Below, one piece after another: positions 11,831-23,522 of a stretch of 64,000 nt of DNA (position 1 is its first letter; every line of letters begins with the position of its first letter). This DNA is from Symsagittifera roscoffensis (lineage: Eukaryota; Xenacoelomorpha; Acoela; Convolutidae), in contig NC_087068.1 of the NCBI RefSeq assembly GCF_963678635.1, forward strand, positions 42,493,649-42,557,648. Reading direction: 5' to 3'. A model generated the notes under the pieces. It worked only from the letters and a program-made list of their open reading frames with translations. It was not told the origin of the DNA and searched no databases. Both the position numbers and the translations under genes were made by a program.

Positions 11831-14800
11831 AAGAAATTATTTTTTCATAACTCTGAAGAAGTTGAAATACAACCAACTGAAGTTGTTTAAAATGCTACCC
11901 AAACTGATGTTCCTTCACATGTAGTGGATAACATTGATCGGACAATTGCACATACTATTATGAAATTTACGACAAAAAACCGTCACAGAAAATAAAAGAG
12001 ATCTAATACACGTACGACCCAAAACTTCCATGATTTGGTTCTCTTCGTCAAAAACAGAAATTCCCAAATTTAGTTGCTTAAAAAGATAATTCAAATAGTT
12101 TAATATGATGTACAATTTGTAGAAAAACACCAGTTCCATGTTCTGTAGGCAAATGTTTTTATTTCCGCACTGTGAAGAATTGTGCATGACAAAATGGGTA
12201 TTTGCTACACTTCCAATCATATTCTTCATCTTTGAAAATTAAATTCTGAATTTTTGGGCATGCGTTATTGTCCAAAAAATTATTTTTTGTTTCCAAAAAT
12301 TCTGAAAGAAATTTACATTTTTCATAACCTTCTGCAAAAAGCTCCGTTTCTACAGCTTTTTGAACTTATAATTGAGCTAAGTATATTTTTTATAACCACT
12401 GCTCCACTTGATTCCATGGAGATGCTTTGTGCACCAAGCAGATTGAGATGTTGCTTTGTGTTTTTGGGAGGAAGAGATAAAGATCCCACAATTTATCCAA
12501 TTTTGTAAACTGCTATTTCTTTCACTATTTTGTTTGCAATAAACTAAAAATCCAGAAAAGAACCAGGCTCACGATGTTAACCTTTTTCGCTGATGTTTTT
12601 GATTAAAGGACTAAGACTTGAACAATTCATATACTAATGAAAAAAAAAATTCAATATAAAATAGAAAAGCAATCCAGTCACTTGACCAAGAAAACAAGAA
12701 AAAAGGATATTTAGGCAAAACATAAAAATAACCAAGTCCATTATGCGTAGTAGACTTCAAACATCTAGCTACATAATGTAGAATTGCATAAAGTCTGAAA
12801 ATTTGAGAATTTGCAAGAAATTAAACTATACAGAAATTTCCGTTTCCATTTAGAACGCCAAAACGAAAGTTTTGGTCCACTTCTTTCAAATTTATATTCG
12901 GGATTATTTTTGATTTTTGAATTAGATAAAAATTCTTGCTTGATCAAATTGAAATTTCTGAGACTTTCATTCATTTTCTGAACGTTCATTATCCGCAGTG
13001 CATTCGTCAAAAAAGATACAAACTTTTTTGATTGTTTTTTTATAAGACAAAAGCGAGACGATAAAATCAACCAGTTTATTATACTCATTTTTTCCTATCT
13101 GCCATTTCTGATTATTTTTCTTATTCTTTGTTTCTAGTATGTTCTATAACATCTGTTTATTTGAATCTGATCGGTAACTTAAAAAAATTACGTCTTCCAT
13201 TATGCAAAGTCCACTCCAATTGGGAAATTTGTGATTCTGTATCCAAAATCTTTCATTTTGGTAAATTTTGAGACTCCAAATTCGTTAGCGAAACCTTTTT
13301 TTGGACTTTTCTTGTAAGTTGATATCGAAAAACTTTTTTTTTGTTTGAAGCTTTACAATGACATTTCTAGAAAAACCAATTTTCCAACTCATACTGCTCA
13401 GCTCAAAAAAATTTTGAAACATTATTCAAGATGACAAATATTTGAATTACTTGACTATAATAACACCACTCAAAAAAATTATTGAACCTTGCAATTGTCA
13501 ACAAACATAAAGTCTACCAAGACTTGGCCGAATCTTTGAGTTCGTTCAAAAAATATTGTAGTTGACATAGGCTACTAGCTTCAAGAATTCATATCTCCTT
13601 TGCAGTGAAGAGTCGAATCTGAACGTAGGGTGGCTTGACACACACCCTCCTCTTCTTGTATGTTGCTAGGTCATACACCGCAAGACGGTTCGCAAGTTCC
13701 TGCTACATGGTTGAGTCTTTGTCAGATTTGGTTTCCAATATACGAACGGGTCCAAAAATTTCTGTTCGTAAATGATAGTATTCCGTTTTGCTGATATCCT
13801 TTCTCCGTTTTTTTTCACCACGGTAGATGTGCTGGGATTTTTCGATTTTTTCCGATTCAATTTTCTCTAGCAACAATTGTAAGCAAGGTTCAAAGTAGGT
13901 TTTTCGTTGTAGGTTTTTGGGACGCAGAAAATCTCCCATTTTTTTTTGATTCTTAGCAAACTCAATATAATTGGTAAGGATATCTTTTTGTGAACACACT
14001 TTGATTTGAAACTCAGAGCTAACTGATCACTAGTAGAGATTTGAAAATAATGATATTTGGAAAATGATAAAGAATAGAAAATCTAGATGTTAATATGTTA
14101 GTATAATACGTTATTCTTACATTATTTAGCATAGTGAGTAAATGATGATCCAAATATGGACATGCGTAGTTGCTAGAACTACTACATAGGAAATTGATTC
14201 TAGAAAAAAATCATTTCAGCCAATAATCGGTAATGGCATTTGCTATGTGTCCACTTTTTTTTCAATTTACAACGCAAAATCTCTTTTTAACTCTATTTCA
14301 AAAATTTATGAAAAATTCATAGATACTCAAGACTACTGTGTATCTAACCACTCATCATTCTGCTCTGTGGACAATGTGACGCTTACGTTGTATTAAATTG
14401 ATCATTGCCTGACCAAATTTTGCAAAGATTAGATAAAAATCATTTCACTTACAAAAATTGTTGACTGTATGTATAATTTGTACAAAATCGGATTTTTTTT
14501 CAAATATTTTTTCATCAAGAGGCGAAGTTTTCAATCAATTGAATCGAGCAGTCAAACACAAATTAGAATGTAGAATGGCGCAAAAATTAACCAGTATTGC
14601 AAGCAAACGCCTGCTGGGAAAAACGTTCAAAAGACATCATCTCAGCTCTGTCCAGAAGCTTGCGTCCACCCAGATTCTCGGATCAAATTTTTTTTGGAAA
14701 GAACTCGAAATGTTCAAAACTCAATGTATGAGTCTGATTTGTTGGAAATTGTTGTTTGTTTCATTGATGGTTATGGTTCTGTAAATATTGAGTTTGTCAC

Positions 14801-15724
14801 TTTTTGTATTTATAATGGAATAATTAATTATAAAAACTTTGTCAAAATGATTTTTTTTCCCACTCAAATACTTTTTAATGAATAAATTCGTGTAATTTTT
14901 GAAATTTTTTTTGCAAGATGCAAAAATTGACTTGATTTTGAACTCAACAGCGGTTCGCCGTGATCAGCTCTACAGCACGTATGTTGTGTTGGTCCTTTCC
15001 CTCGTAGATAAATGGTTTTTCTTGAATGTTCCCACTGCTCTTTCACTCGTCCCAAAAAATTGTTTCTTTTTTGAAAGCTTGTATATTTTGCCACCTCAAT
15101 TAAGCAGTATATAAAAAAAGTGTTCTCAAGCGTTGCGGTCGTATTTGGATTAGAAAAAAAAACAAAATTTTGGAATCGATTCACTATATTTTATGATTTT
15201 GAGAATGGCTTAATTTTGATCATATTTTATTTGCATGACATGACTTTCTTCGAATACCTTTTTCATGTTCGATTTCTATAAAATGAGGGTCTCTCTAAGG
15301 TTTCCTATCTATATATTGAAGACTTTTTAATTTGAAGATATCTTTCAATACCCCCCCCCCCCCCCAAACTAGCAATAGCGTATGCCTGCTCTCTTTTCCC
15401 GTTTTCCTCCGTAATTGGATGAGTTGGTAGAAGTTATCACTTAGGGTTAGTCGAATCAGGCGTTTGCTTCAAGCACACACTCGGACTAAACCAAGGAACT
15501 CAATAAAAAATTTTCGTTATACCGAATCATCCAATATGTTAATCAGATTATCTTTAAAAACTTAAAAATTTGATTTGAATAATGCATTCTCAGTCTGTTA
15601 GCATATTTGATTTGGTTTAAGTAATTTAGTGACATCTCAATTCTCAATTTGAAGGTTTTTGAAGCATAGAACGGCTACACTATGTAGATCATGACTTTCT
15701 AATAATTGAACTCTAAAGCACATA
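11831..15724. other. Maverick interior, decayed; DNA polymerase not identified
   Basis: About 3.9 kb of AT-rich sequence where a protein-primed DNA polymerase B gene would be expected. I could not find the palm motif (DTDS) or the exonuclease motifs in any frame. Open stretches of 60-108 codons on both strands (for example minus 12229-11915, minus 13088-12765, minus 13999-13703, plus 14458-14784) have no motif I recognise and may be remnants or chance. Confidence 0.3.
15351..15365. repeat. Poly-C tract, 15 bases
   Basis: A run of fifteen C on the plus strand (G on the other), able to form a G-quadruplex. Confidence 0.95.
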
Positions 15725-16245
15725 CAAGACTGCTCGTATCAGGGCAAAGCCCTGAATGTTCCGACTGCCCTTTAAGATCTATGCTGCAGTAGTAGCATGA
15801 AAAAAAGTAACTGTAATAAAATAAATTGAAACTTTTTTTTTTCTGAAATATGAAATTTTTTAATGAAAATCATCCCCCCACACGCCTTATAAAGTGCAAA
15901 ATGATAAATTTTGCTCCTTGTAACAAATCAATTATGGCAAATAAGCTTCTTTCAACCTCAACCAATTTGGAACGATTTCCAAGGCAGATTAAATCTCCAC
16001 TTACTCGTTATAGCGCGAAATATTTCGCGTGTTAATTGTCCCAAATTGGCCAAAATGACAATCCTTAAACCCCATAACTTTACGAAAAAAGATCACCGGT
16101 AACAATCGTTTCAAATTTCAGCACAAGGCAGCAATACCTTTTGAATCATATAAAAATTCCGTCAAAAATGGCTTGTAACAAGTGAAGAAAAAACCCACCC
16201 TAGCACAAATATTCCGTTGCTTTCCTTACGAAAGTCGGAACAAAA
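15725..16245 (-). repeat. Right copy of about 520-bp inverted repeat (candidate Maverick TIR)
   Basis: Read on the minus strand this matches 2190-2690 from GTTCCGACTTTC at the outer end to GATACGAGCAGTCTTG at the inner end, with scattered substitutions and indels. Its inverted position across the capsid, integrase and ATPase genes fits a terminal inverted repeat. Confidence 0.6.
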
Positions 16246-16269
16246 ACTACGTAGCAACTCTAAAAGATC

Positions 16270-16795
16270 GAAAAAAGACTGCTTGTATATCAGTTCACTG
16301 CCTTGAATATTCCGACTATGCCCCTTAATCTCTATCGAATAGTTTTTGGGAAAAGAGATTACTGAAAAACTATAAATTTTGGACAGTATTTCGAAGATCA
16401 AGTGTGGAAATTTGAGGCGTACGAAATTAATACAATCGATCAGCTAATAGCCTCAGTTCAATTTGGAACAGTTTTTTGTGAGGGATACTTCACCGCCACG
16501 CATAAATAGTTCGCGTTACGCTTTCAGCATTATGAATAAAATGTTCCGATCGGAAAAATGTTGTAAATTAGTCCAGAGCATGGCCAAAGTGGCAATTTTC
16601 AATTTCCCAGAACTTTTTAAAAAATGATGGTAAAGTGAGGTGAAATATCTTTTAACATTTGATTTCAGGGTGTCGATATCTTCGATGGAAAAAACTATTA
16701 AATACTGTTATTTCGATTGCCAAAAATTGACTGAATAAAAAGACACCGAGCTTAAATATTCCGTTTTTTTTTGAAAGTCGGAACAAAAAATTTTT
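16270..16795 (-). repeat. Second, more diverged tandem copy of the same repeat
   Basis: Just outside the right copy a second block has the same landmarks in the same orientation: GACTGCTTGTAT and ATATTCCGACTATG on the inner side, and AATATTCCG with GAAAGTCGGAAC on the outer side. The presence of two right-side copies argues that this sequence may also move or amplify on its own. Confidence 0.5.
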
Positions 16796-16917
16796 ATTGA
16801 AAGTTTCAATAAAAAGAATTTTTCTCGAAAAGAAAATTTATACGGAATAATTCTTTTGTATTATGATTTTGACAAGCAGTGAACTTTCCTTCCCTTGTAC
16901 ATTTTCGTTGATAAGTG

Positions 16918-16931
16918 CCCCCCCCCCCCCC
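16918..16931. repeat. Poly-C tract, 14 bases, followed by CA repeat
   Basis: Fourteen C are followed directly by ACACACACA. This is the second such tract within 1.6 kb. Confidence 0.95.
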
Positions 16932-17196
16932 ACACACACAAGGGCCCACAAACCTACATATACATGAATTGTAAGTTGTTTATCGACTACATTATTTGAC
17001 CATCTGCTTAAAACCATTCAAGGTTTAGTTGTTCTGAACTTCTTCACTCAAATTGTCCATGTTCAAACTCTAATGATTTTGTTGTGACCAATCAGATTCA
17101 TATGTATACTGCTGGACGGATACGAATTCAAAGTTGCATGTTTTTTTTCTATGTAAACATCAGTTTTGAACATTTTTTGTTAGAAGATTCACTCAC

Positions 17197-17465
17197 TTAA
17201 GTTATATTGCGTATAAGCAGTGATGAAAGGTAAAAACACAATAGAGCATGTCTGTTTGTCGTTGGGGAAGTATGTTGCATCAAAGAGACATGAAAGTTTC
17301 ACAGTGGCAAAGGTACTCCATGCTAGCACATGTCCATCCCGATTGACAAATTGCTGATCCATTCCGTCATACACACTGTTGATGACTTCATTCAATACTA
17401 ATAAATCAACAATTTCTTCAAGCTGTTTGAAACTGAATGTAGAGAAAATATTCACAAAAGTTATG
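17197..17465 (-). CDS. Cys-loop ligand-gated ion channel, exon 2 (Cys-loop)
   Basis: This exon encodes the middle of the extracellular ligand-binding domain. It contains the defining Cys-loop: two cysteines 13 residues apart with the internal FPxD motif (CLFDATYFPNDKQTC). The donor GTGAGT is at 17196-17191 and its phase matches exon 3 at 1633. The 3' splice site is either TTTTTCAG ending at 17466 or the ATTCAG about 35 bases downstream. Neither matches the phase of the exon 1 donor exactly, so a short unseen exon or a small lesion may lie in intron 1. The 15.5-kb intron downstream contains the Maverick element. Confidence 0.75.
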
Positions 17466-17755
17466 CTGAAAAATAGGCGAAGCCGCTGAATAGTCCAACT
17501 TCAGTCTTGATTAAAAACTATTTCTGAAAATTTAAATTATTTAAAAAGACTTTTAAAGTTTGTTATGATAACTGGGAAACTAGGAAACAGCTTAAAACTT
17601 AAACTTTGCTCTAAAACAAGAAACGATTTTTGTTGATTTGATAATCGAAGTAAGTCTATTAGATTTTTTGTCTTACTCAGCACTAAGTAATTTTTATGTA
17701 ATATTTGTGCCAACTTTTGCAAAACCCCGTGTTGACTTCCATAGACCAAAAACAC

Positions 17756-18250
17756 TAGTCATACAATTTCATAAACCAAGTCTATGAAAAATTAATAATC
17801 ACAAAAATTTCATACATTTTTCTAAAATGAGTTCATCGAAATTTCAAAGAACTTTATCCTTGTTTTGGCATAAAAGTCGGTGTATCGTACTAAATATAAG
17901 AGAAAAACTTTTTGTCAAAAAATGCTAATCATACAAATTCCATAAATGGAAATTGTATGACTATAGTTTTTTTGATGGCGACAACAAGATAATTTTGAAA
18001 ATGCCCCGAAAATTTTTTGTTTTTTAACCGCAAATCGAACTTTGTACTCAAACAAACATTTTTCGAAATTTTTTTTTGCATGCAAAACTTAATTTTTTGT
18101 GTGCATAACGTAGTCCTGGGTACACAAAAGAAGGATTTTTTTCCTTTTCTCTAGATAACTTTTTTCAAAAAAGCTAAGCACTCCTTTTTTATTTGTATGG
18201 CATGTTTGTGCATGCCTTCATCACTATCTGATAATTTAAAAACTAAAGTT
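17756..18250 (-). repeat. Partial copy of the 47.9-49.2 kb repeat family
   Basis: On the plus strand it runs from TAGTCATACAATTTCATAA through AGTCGGTGTATCGTACTAAA, GATGGCGACAACAA and ATAACGTAGTCCTG. The same words occur in the same order on the opposite strand of 48780-49230. It lies in intron 1 of the receptor gene. Confidence 0.7.
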
Positions 18251-18309
18251 TTAAAAATAATCATCCGTAAAAACGCATAAATTAAAGTAAACGTTCCTTC
18301 AAAGCTGTT

Positions 18310-18505
18310 TTCCATTGATCTATTTTACTATGACTCTCAAATGTGCCTAAATTCTACTTTTTGCAACCGAAGTTTATCACAACCTGCAGAAAAAAACGAC
18401 ACCAATTTGAGAAAACATTTTGTATTTTTTTAAGACTGTGGTCGGAACATTCTGTGCTACTTGCAGAGTAACCGGCTATCCTTGGTTTTATTTGTTTTTA
18501 CTTTG
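18310..18505 (-). repeat. Inverted-repeat partner of 2775-2965
   Basis: On the minus strand this reads CAAGGATAGCCGGTTACTCT, then GAATGTTCCGAC, a GGTGTCGTTTTT stretch and ATAGTAAAATAGATCAATGG, parallel to 2775-2965. It lies in intron 1 of the receptor gene. Confidence 0.55.
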
Positions 18506-19322
18506 CCAATGAATTTTTTTTCCTTAAGTTATGATCTAATAACAAACATAGATTGAATACAAACAAAACGCAGTAACTCTGATTGAAATATGACAACTCA
18601 AGATGCCGATGACGAAAAGTCGTCTATTTATTAGTGGGCCAAACATCACTCTAGAGACGAACTACAGTCAGATTATTAGTCTGTGCTGATCTTAAAAGTA
18701 AGTTTTTTTATTTTGATAGTTTTTCATAAATAATGGTCCAGAACAAACAGTTGTTCAAATTTTTAAATTCTACACTTTTTTTTATTAGGTGTACTTCATG
18801 GACTTTAAGAACTAATTTTTGAACCGTAAAAAGCAAGTTAACTATGAACTATGATAACTATGAGACTTCAACCTAAACTATAACTAAAACTTCATTTTTC
18901 TTTAAGCTTAACTGAACTCAAACTTAATCTTCCACACAGTCCACTAGAGTAGAAACTAGAAAAAGGCTCAAGAAGTAAAGTCAACATTGTTTCCCACAAC
19001 GCAAGCAACTATATTCTGGGTTTTTTTTTCAAATATCTCTTTTCAATTTGGGGAACGTAAATAACTTATTGTAAAACGTAAATAATTGTGAAGTTCAATT
19101 ATAAAAAAATGAGGTTCATGCTTTAGTTTCATTTTCGAGTCTAGGAAATCAGGGTAAATATTTTGACCCAATTTGCAAAATATCAGTTATTTTACTAAGC
19201 AATTGAGCATCGCATGATTTTTTACAAAAAAGATTTGATCTTTAAGTACAAAAATATAATGTTTATCCTTTGGTTTCAGATACAAGACCTATGGTATGAA
19301 TTATGCAGGTATGAATTATGTA

Positions 19323-20051
19323 CAGTGCTGATTTAAACTATCCGGACAAAATGAACGAAACTTGAATTTGCAAACGCGTTTTTTCTCAAATTGGGTTGAG
19401 ATTAAACATAAAGCCAGGGAACAATATTTGCTTAAATTTCATCAGAACTAATATGGTGCAATTTTTTCCCCGAAACTCTCCACCAAAATTTTTCTTCAAA
19501 AATGGGTCGTTTTGGCTTTTTGAATCATTCAAAAATTACGCTAAATCTCTTATGGTAATTGATGAGAAATTCATATCACAAAAAGACGCTTACACATCCC
19601 AATAAATTTCTAGAAAAATTGAATAGCCAAAATCGCAAAAACTTGACAAATTGTTCAAAAATTTTTTTTATGCACAATTTTTGAGTTTTATATAGTGAAA
19701 CCACATTTCTTGATGATCATTAAAAAATTTTCTCTTGAACAGGTTTTTGGTGATTCAACTATTTCATAACTTTGTTGGGCAGTGTACGCGGCTTCTTGTG
19801 ATATATGTTTCTCATCAATTTACATAGCAGTTTTAGCGTATATTTTGATTAATTGAAAGAAGTCAAAATGCCCCATTTTTGAGGTAAGTTTTCGCTTGAA
19901 AAATTCAGAAAAAAATTGCACCATAATAATTCTGATGAAAATCTAAGCAGCTTTGTTCCCTTTATTTTTGTCTAATTTTAACTCAATTTGAAAAAAACGC
20001 GTATAAAAATCAACTTTTGTTCGTTTTGTCCGGATAATTTATATCCGCACT
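19323..20051. mobile_element. Fold-back MITE of the Tc1/mariner type
   Basis: The 729-bp element is flanked by TA on both sides. Its ends are CAGTGCTGATTTAAACTATC and, inverted, CAGTGCGGATATAAATTATC, followed by matching CGGACAAAA. The arms remain complementary for about 300 bp (for instance ATGGTGCAATTTTTT against AAAAATTGCACCAT), leaving a loop near 19620-19740. There is no coding capacity. TA flanks and CAGTG-type ends fit a non-autonomous mariner-like element. Confidence 0.8.
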
Positions 20052-20344
20052 GTATGATATAATATGAAAGTTACAGTGCAAAATCAAATTATTGAGAAAA
20101 TCAAAAAAGTGGTATGACCAAGCTTTTGTTTTTTTCACTAAATCACTTGAAAGTTTTTGCTAGCGTGGGTTCGTGGGTTTTCCTGCTTTACTCGAGATGC
20201 AATTAGATAATTCAATTCTTTGTTTTTCAAAAAATCAAACCTGTTCATAACCAAAAAAACCTATTTTTTCTACTTTTAAAAACTTCATTAAAGTGCGCTC
20301 AGCACTATTGATAAAAATTTTTAAAATTTTAAAAAAAATCTCAC

Positions 20345-20717
20345 CTATTTCAGGCTTCCAGAATGTACCTTGCGGCACAGCTAAGTAAATGGGCAAATCT
20401 TTGGAATCTGCAGTTGAATTCCATGACGCTTTTTCACAAAGGTATTCAACAGAAATCCATAGTTTTACTTCCCAAACACCTTCTTTTTCATTGATGCTAA
20501 GAATTTGCACCAAATCGGTATACAAGTAAACAGAACGGTCTTCCATGTCTAACGGAGGAGAAAACTTAGGAATATTTTCTTGTAACCTCTTGAAGATTTC
20601 GTCTTCAATTTCAACTCCATTATTCAGACATAAAACTCCGTTTTCGTTCAGCAGAAAAAGAAGAAAAATCAGACTGATCCATCTAAACCCCAAAGACTGA
20701 TCCATACTGAAAAGCAA
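20345..20717 (-). CDS. Cys-loop ligand-gated ion channel, exon 1 (signal peptide, N-terminal ligand domain)
   Basis: The exon starts with ATG at 20717 (a second ATG is at 20705) and a hydrophobic signal peptide (ISLIFLLFLL). It continues as an extracellular domain with DRSVYLYTDLVQILSINE and a Trp-Lys-Pro motif (TFWKPEIG), which corresponds to the WxPD region of loop D/A in this family. A consensus donor GTGAGATTTT follows at 20344. One potential glycosylation site is visible (WNST). The gene reads leftwards. Its presumed promoter is in the AT-rich interval 20718-22222, where I recognise no specific element. Confidence 0.72.
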
Positions 20718-22222
20718 AAGAACAAATTGCGCTCAAATTTAAATTTTCTTTGCTCGGTAAAAAAAAATGTCTATCAGAAATTTCATAAATAAACAATTGG
20801 TTTTAAATAACCATTCTGAAAATTCTGAAAATGGTCAATTAAAAATCTCTTGAATTGTTTATAGAGTTATTAGCGCAGCCGCAGATTGCTTAACTGATTT
20901 TCAATCTTTTTTGAGGCGACCGTTTCAGTCTGATACTGGCATCAAACCAGTGTACATCCAGTAGTAACGCTAAAAGGACTTTTAACACAAACAGGAAGTT
21001 TAATTAGTAGAAAATTTTGGAATAAAAAGTTTTTAAAACAATTGCGTTGATTTAGTTAGAAAGCAAAAACTACAGAAATCTTCCTATGCAAATAGAGTGA
21101 CGTATAAGAAAGCACAGAACGTAAATGTTTGCCTCTATTGTCACCGTAGCTCTGTTTATTTTCTCTAAATGATTGTTCGGATCCTGTTGAGATGGTCACT
21201 TCTAATTAGACTAGTCTAGAGACCTGACATTTTGAAGTTAAAATCATCGAGTCCATTACAAATTCATTTGAAAAAAAAAACGCATGAATAGCATGATTTC
21301 CATAAACAATCTACAAATACGTTGTTAGCGATTTTAAAAACAACCATTTTGAGCTATTACACTTTACATAGAATATCTTAAGTTAAGCAGTATAATAAAG
21401 TGCTATTAAAGCTATTGAGCTTAGGTCTTGGGTGGCCTTCTCATAGATTAACTTCGGATAAGGGTACAACGCCTTTTATTAGGTTACGCTACATAATTTC
21501 GGCCGGATAGGTTCGTACAATTTCTTAGTCTGTTTCCAATTCTAATCTTTCTCTTATATCTTATATTTCCTAGTCTCAATAGATCTAGAGATATACGATT
21601 TTATCACGGAGTTAGAGGAGAGAAGAAAATAACTGATTACTATCTTTATCAGTAATTCTCTGACTGAAACTGAGAATAGTTTCAGTTTTACAACTCATCG
21701 TAAGTTTTAGTCATGGATCATGATTGATTAGTTATTAATATTTTACAGTGAGAAATATCAAAGTATAAAATAAAAATTTGTTTTAAACTGGTTCTACAGT
21801 TTTTATATGACTCAGTTCAGGGTTTTAAGGCATTGATTCAGGGACAAAATCATAACACACAATTTATTGTTATCCTTTTTCAAACATTTGATCTAATCTA
21901 TGGAGTGCCTAAGTTATGAATTGCCTTTTTTGTAATTTTTACATGAAACGCTGTTTTCGAAAAAAGTCGAATCATAGGTCGAACAGATTCGAATCATGAG
22001 CCGAACATGATTCAGTTCATGTGTTACTATTCTAGTCATGTGTCAACCACATGTGAACATCTGTAGAGCATTTCTGAACAAAAATGCTTGAGCGGCTGCG
22101 GCTAATTGCGTTATGGCAAGAATCTTATGGGTTCTAGTCATTCACAGCCTCAGTTGGACAGGCAACGGCAAAGTGGAAAAAAATGGATGACCTCACCCTT
22201 TCCCACGGTTGGTCCTGCCTTG
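20718..22222. other. Upstream region of the receptor gene
   Basis: AT-rich, without open frames or motifs I recognise. It should hold the promoter of the minus-strand receptor gene. The LTR element is inserted at its far end. Confidence 0.4.
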
Positions 22223-22226
22223 AAAG

Positions 22227-23375
22227 TTTACTAAGCGATCATTGCTGGTTGAATGCTTAGTAATTTTATCCTAAATTATAAGTCTCACCTTAGATCGTCA
22301 AATTGTCTTGACAAAAATTAGAGTAGAAACAATAGTTAGAAAAGGTATGAATTAATTAGTTGGTTATATACAAAGCACTGGGTTATTAGATTATATAAAT
22401 GAATCGAACAGCTTAAAGAAATATACCTATGAGGGGAGGTTGAGCTAATCTTATTTTGTTCATCAAAATTTTATCTTCTTACTAAGGTCGGTGGCTGATT
22501 AGTATGTATGGTTGCCCTTGATTTTGTCCAAGTCAGCACTTCTGGTTGGGTCGTCTGAATCGTCTTGCCGTAGTCCTTTGGGTACTTGTAGTCCAGACTT
22601 CCTCGGGTGTGCGTATCTCGAGTATCTCGATTTATAATTTTTCAAACTTAAAATGAGAATTTATTCTCTTTTTATAAGTGAAAAGGGCTAGATTAATTTT
22701 AGTGTTAGGGCAGAAAAAAAAATTATTTATTTTTAAAAGATCTGACTGAAGAGAACTGACTTGCTGCTTACTGAGCAAAATGAAACACTGAAGATTTCAG
22801 GCCAGTCCTTTTGCTCGTAAGCATAAACCGGCGGCTGATTCAATCTTTAATTATTCAGGTTTCACCTGCTCCTTTGTTCTCCCTTTCTTATAAGGGAATT
22901 TTCAACTAGTTTTTATTTGATTTTTTCAAATCAAATATCTTCAACTTATTAGTCCTCTTTGAAGAAAACCGCAGCCTTCAGTTTGCCTGATTAAAAATTC
23001 ATATTACTTTCTCTGATGCATCATATTGCAGGTGCATCTATGCTAAATCAAAGCAAGGAGAATTTTAGTGCAGCCGGCAAGACTGCTAAATATTTATCCA
23101 GTTTGTTTCAAGTTAAGTTAAAAGGGACGTATTAATAATCGCCGCCCTTTTAAAATATTGAGCATGAAAAAATGAGAAAAATTGGACAAGTATTTAAAAA
23201 AGAGTGGATTTTCAAAACAAGATTTTATAGTCCTAATAGGAGTAAATCAGTCAATATCTGATTTAGTGAAAAGAGGCTTTAATTTAAATGGCACGCTTCA
23301 ATTTAGATTTGGGTCGTTAAATAAACAATTAAGACAATGGTCTTTTGTGTGTGTGTAGTATTTCGCAATACTACA
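22227..23375 (-). repeat. 3' LTR
   Basis: This 1149-bp block is a near-identical direct copy of 41740-42890. Read in sense it begins TGTAGTATTGCGAAATACTA, which contains a short internal palindrome (TAGTATTGCGAAATACTA), and ends CGCTTAGTAAA. A polypurine tract lies directly next to its sense start. Confidence 0.95.
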
Positions 23376-23380
23376 ACTCA

Positions 23381-23391
23381 CCCCTTTTTTT
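23381..23391 (-). promoter_or_regulatory. Polypurine tract
   Basis: In sense the sequence AAAAAAAGGGG lies five bases before the 3' LTR. This is the expected place and composition for the primer of plus-strand DNA synthesis. Confidence 0.85.
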
Positions 23392-23522
23392 AGAAAATTA
23401 AGCTGTTCGATTCTTACATTTACCAAGGTGAAAATTTAAACACTTTAATGGTTTAATACTATAGTTATAAAATTTAAAGAGAACATCAAACGAAAAAGTT
23501 ATAAAGATAAGTTAGGTTTTAT

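Larger units (their letters stand above)
2190..16245 (-). mobile_element. Decayed Maverick/Polinton DNA transposon inside a receptor intron
   Basis: Minus-strand fragments of a packaging ATPase (Walker A), a retroviral-type integrase with chromodomain-like tail, a minor capsid-like basic protein and a double-jelly-roll-type major capsid protein lie in this order from right to left, a combination specific to Maverick/Polinton elements. About 520-bp inverted repeats lie at 2190-2690 and 15725-16245 and may be its termini. No protein-primed DNA polymerase or adenovirus-type protease could be read, so either they have decayed or they were lost. Every gene except the small minor capsid protein carries stops or frameshifts. 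The host exons on both sides are still spliceable, so the element sits wholly inside one intron. Limits are approximate. Confidence 0.72.

Noticed and set aside
14458..15184. Possible polymerase remnants in the Maverick right part
   Set aside because: I tried all frames for polymerase B motifs and found none good enough to support a call.
15400..15500. tRNA-like words near 'GAGTTGGTAG'
   Set aside because: No cloverleaf could be formed and no TTCGA loop at the right distance.
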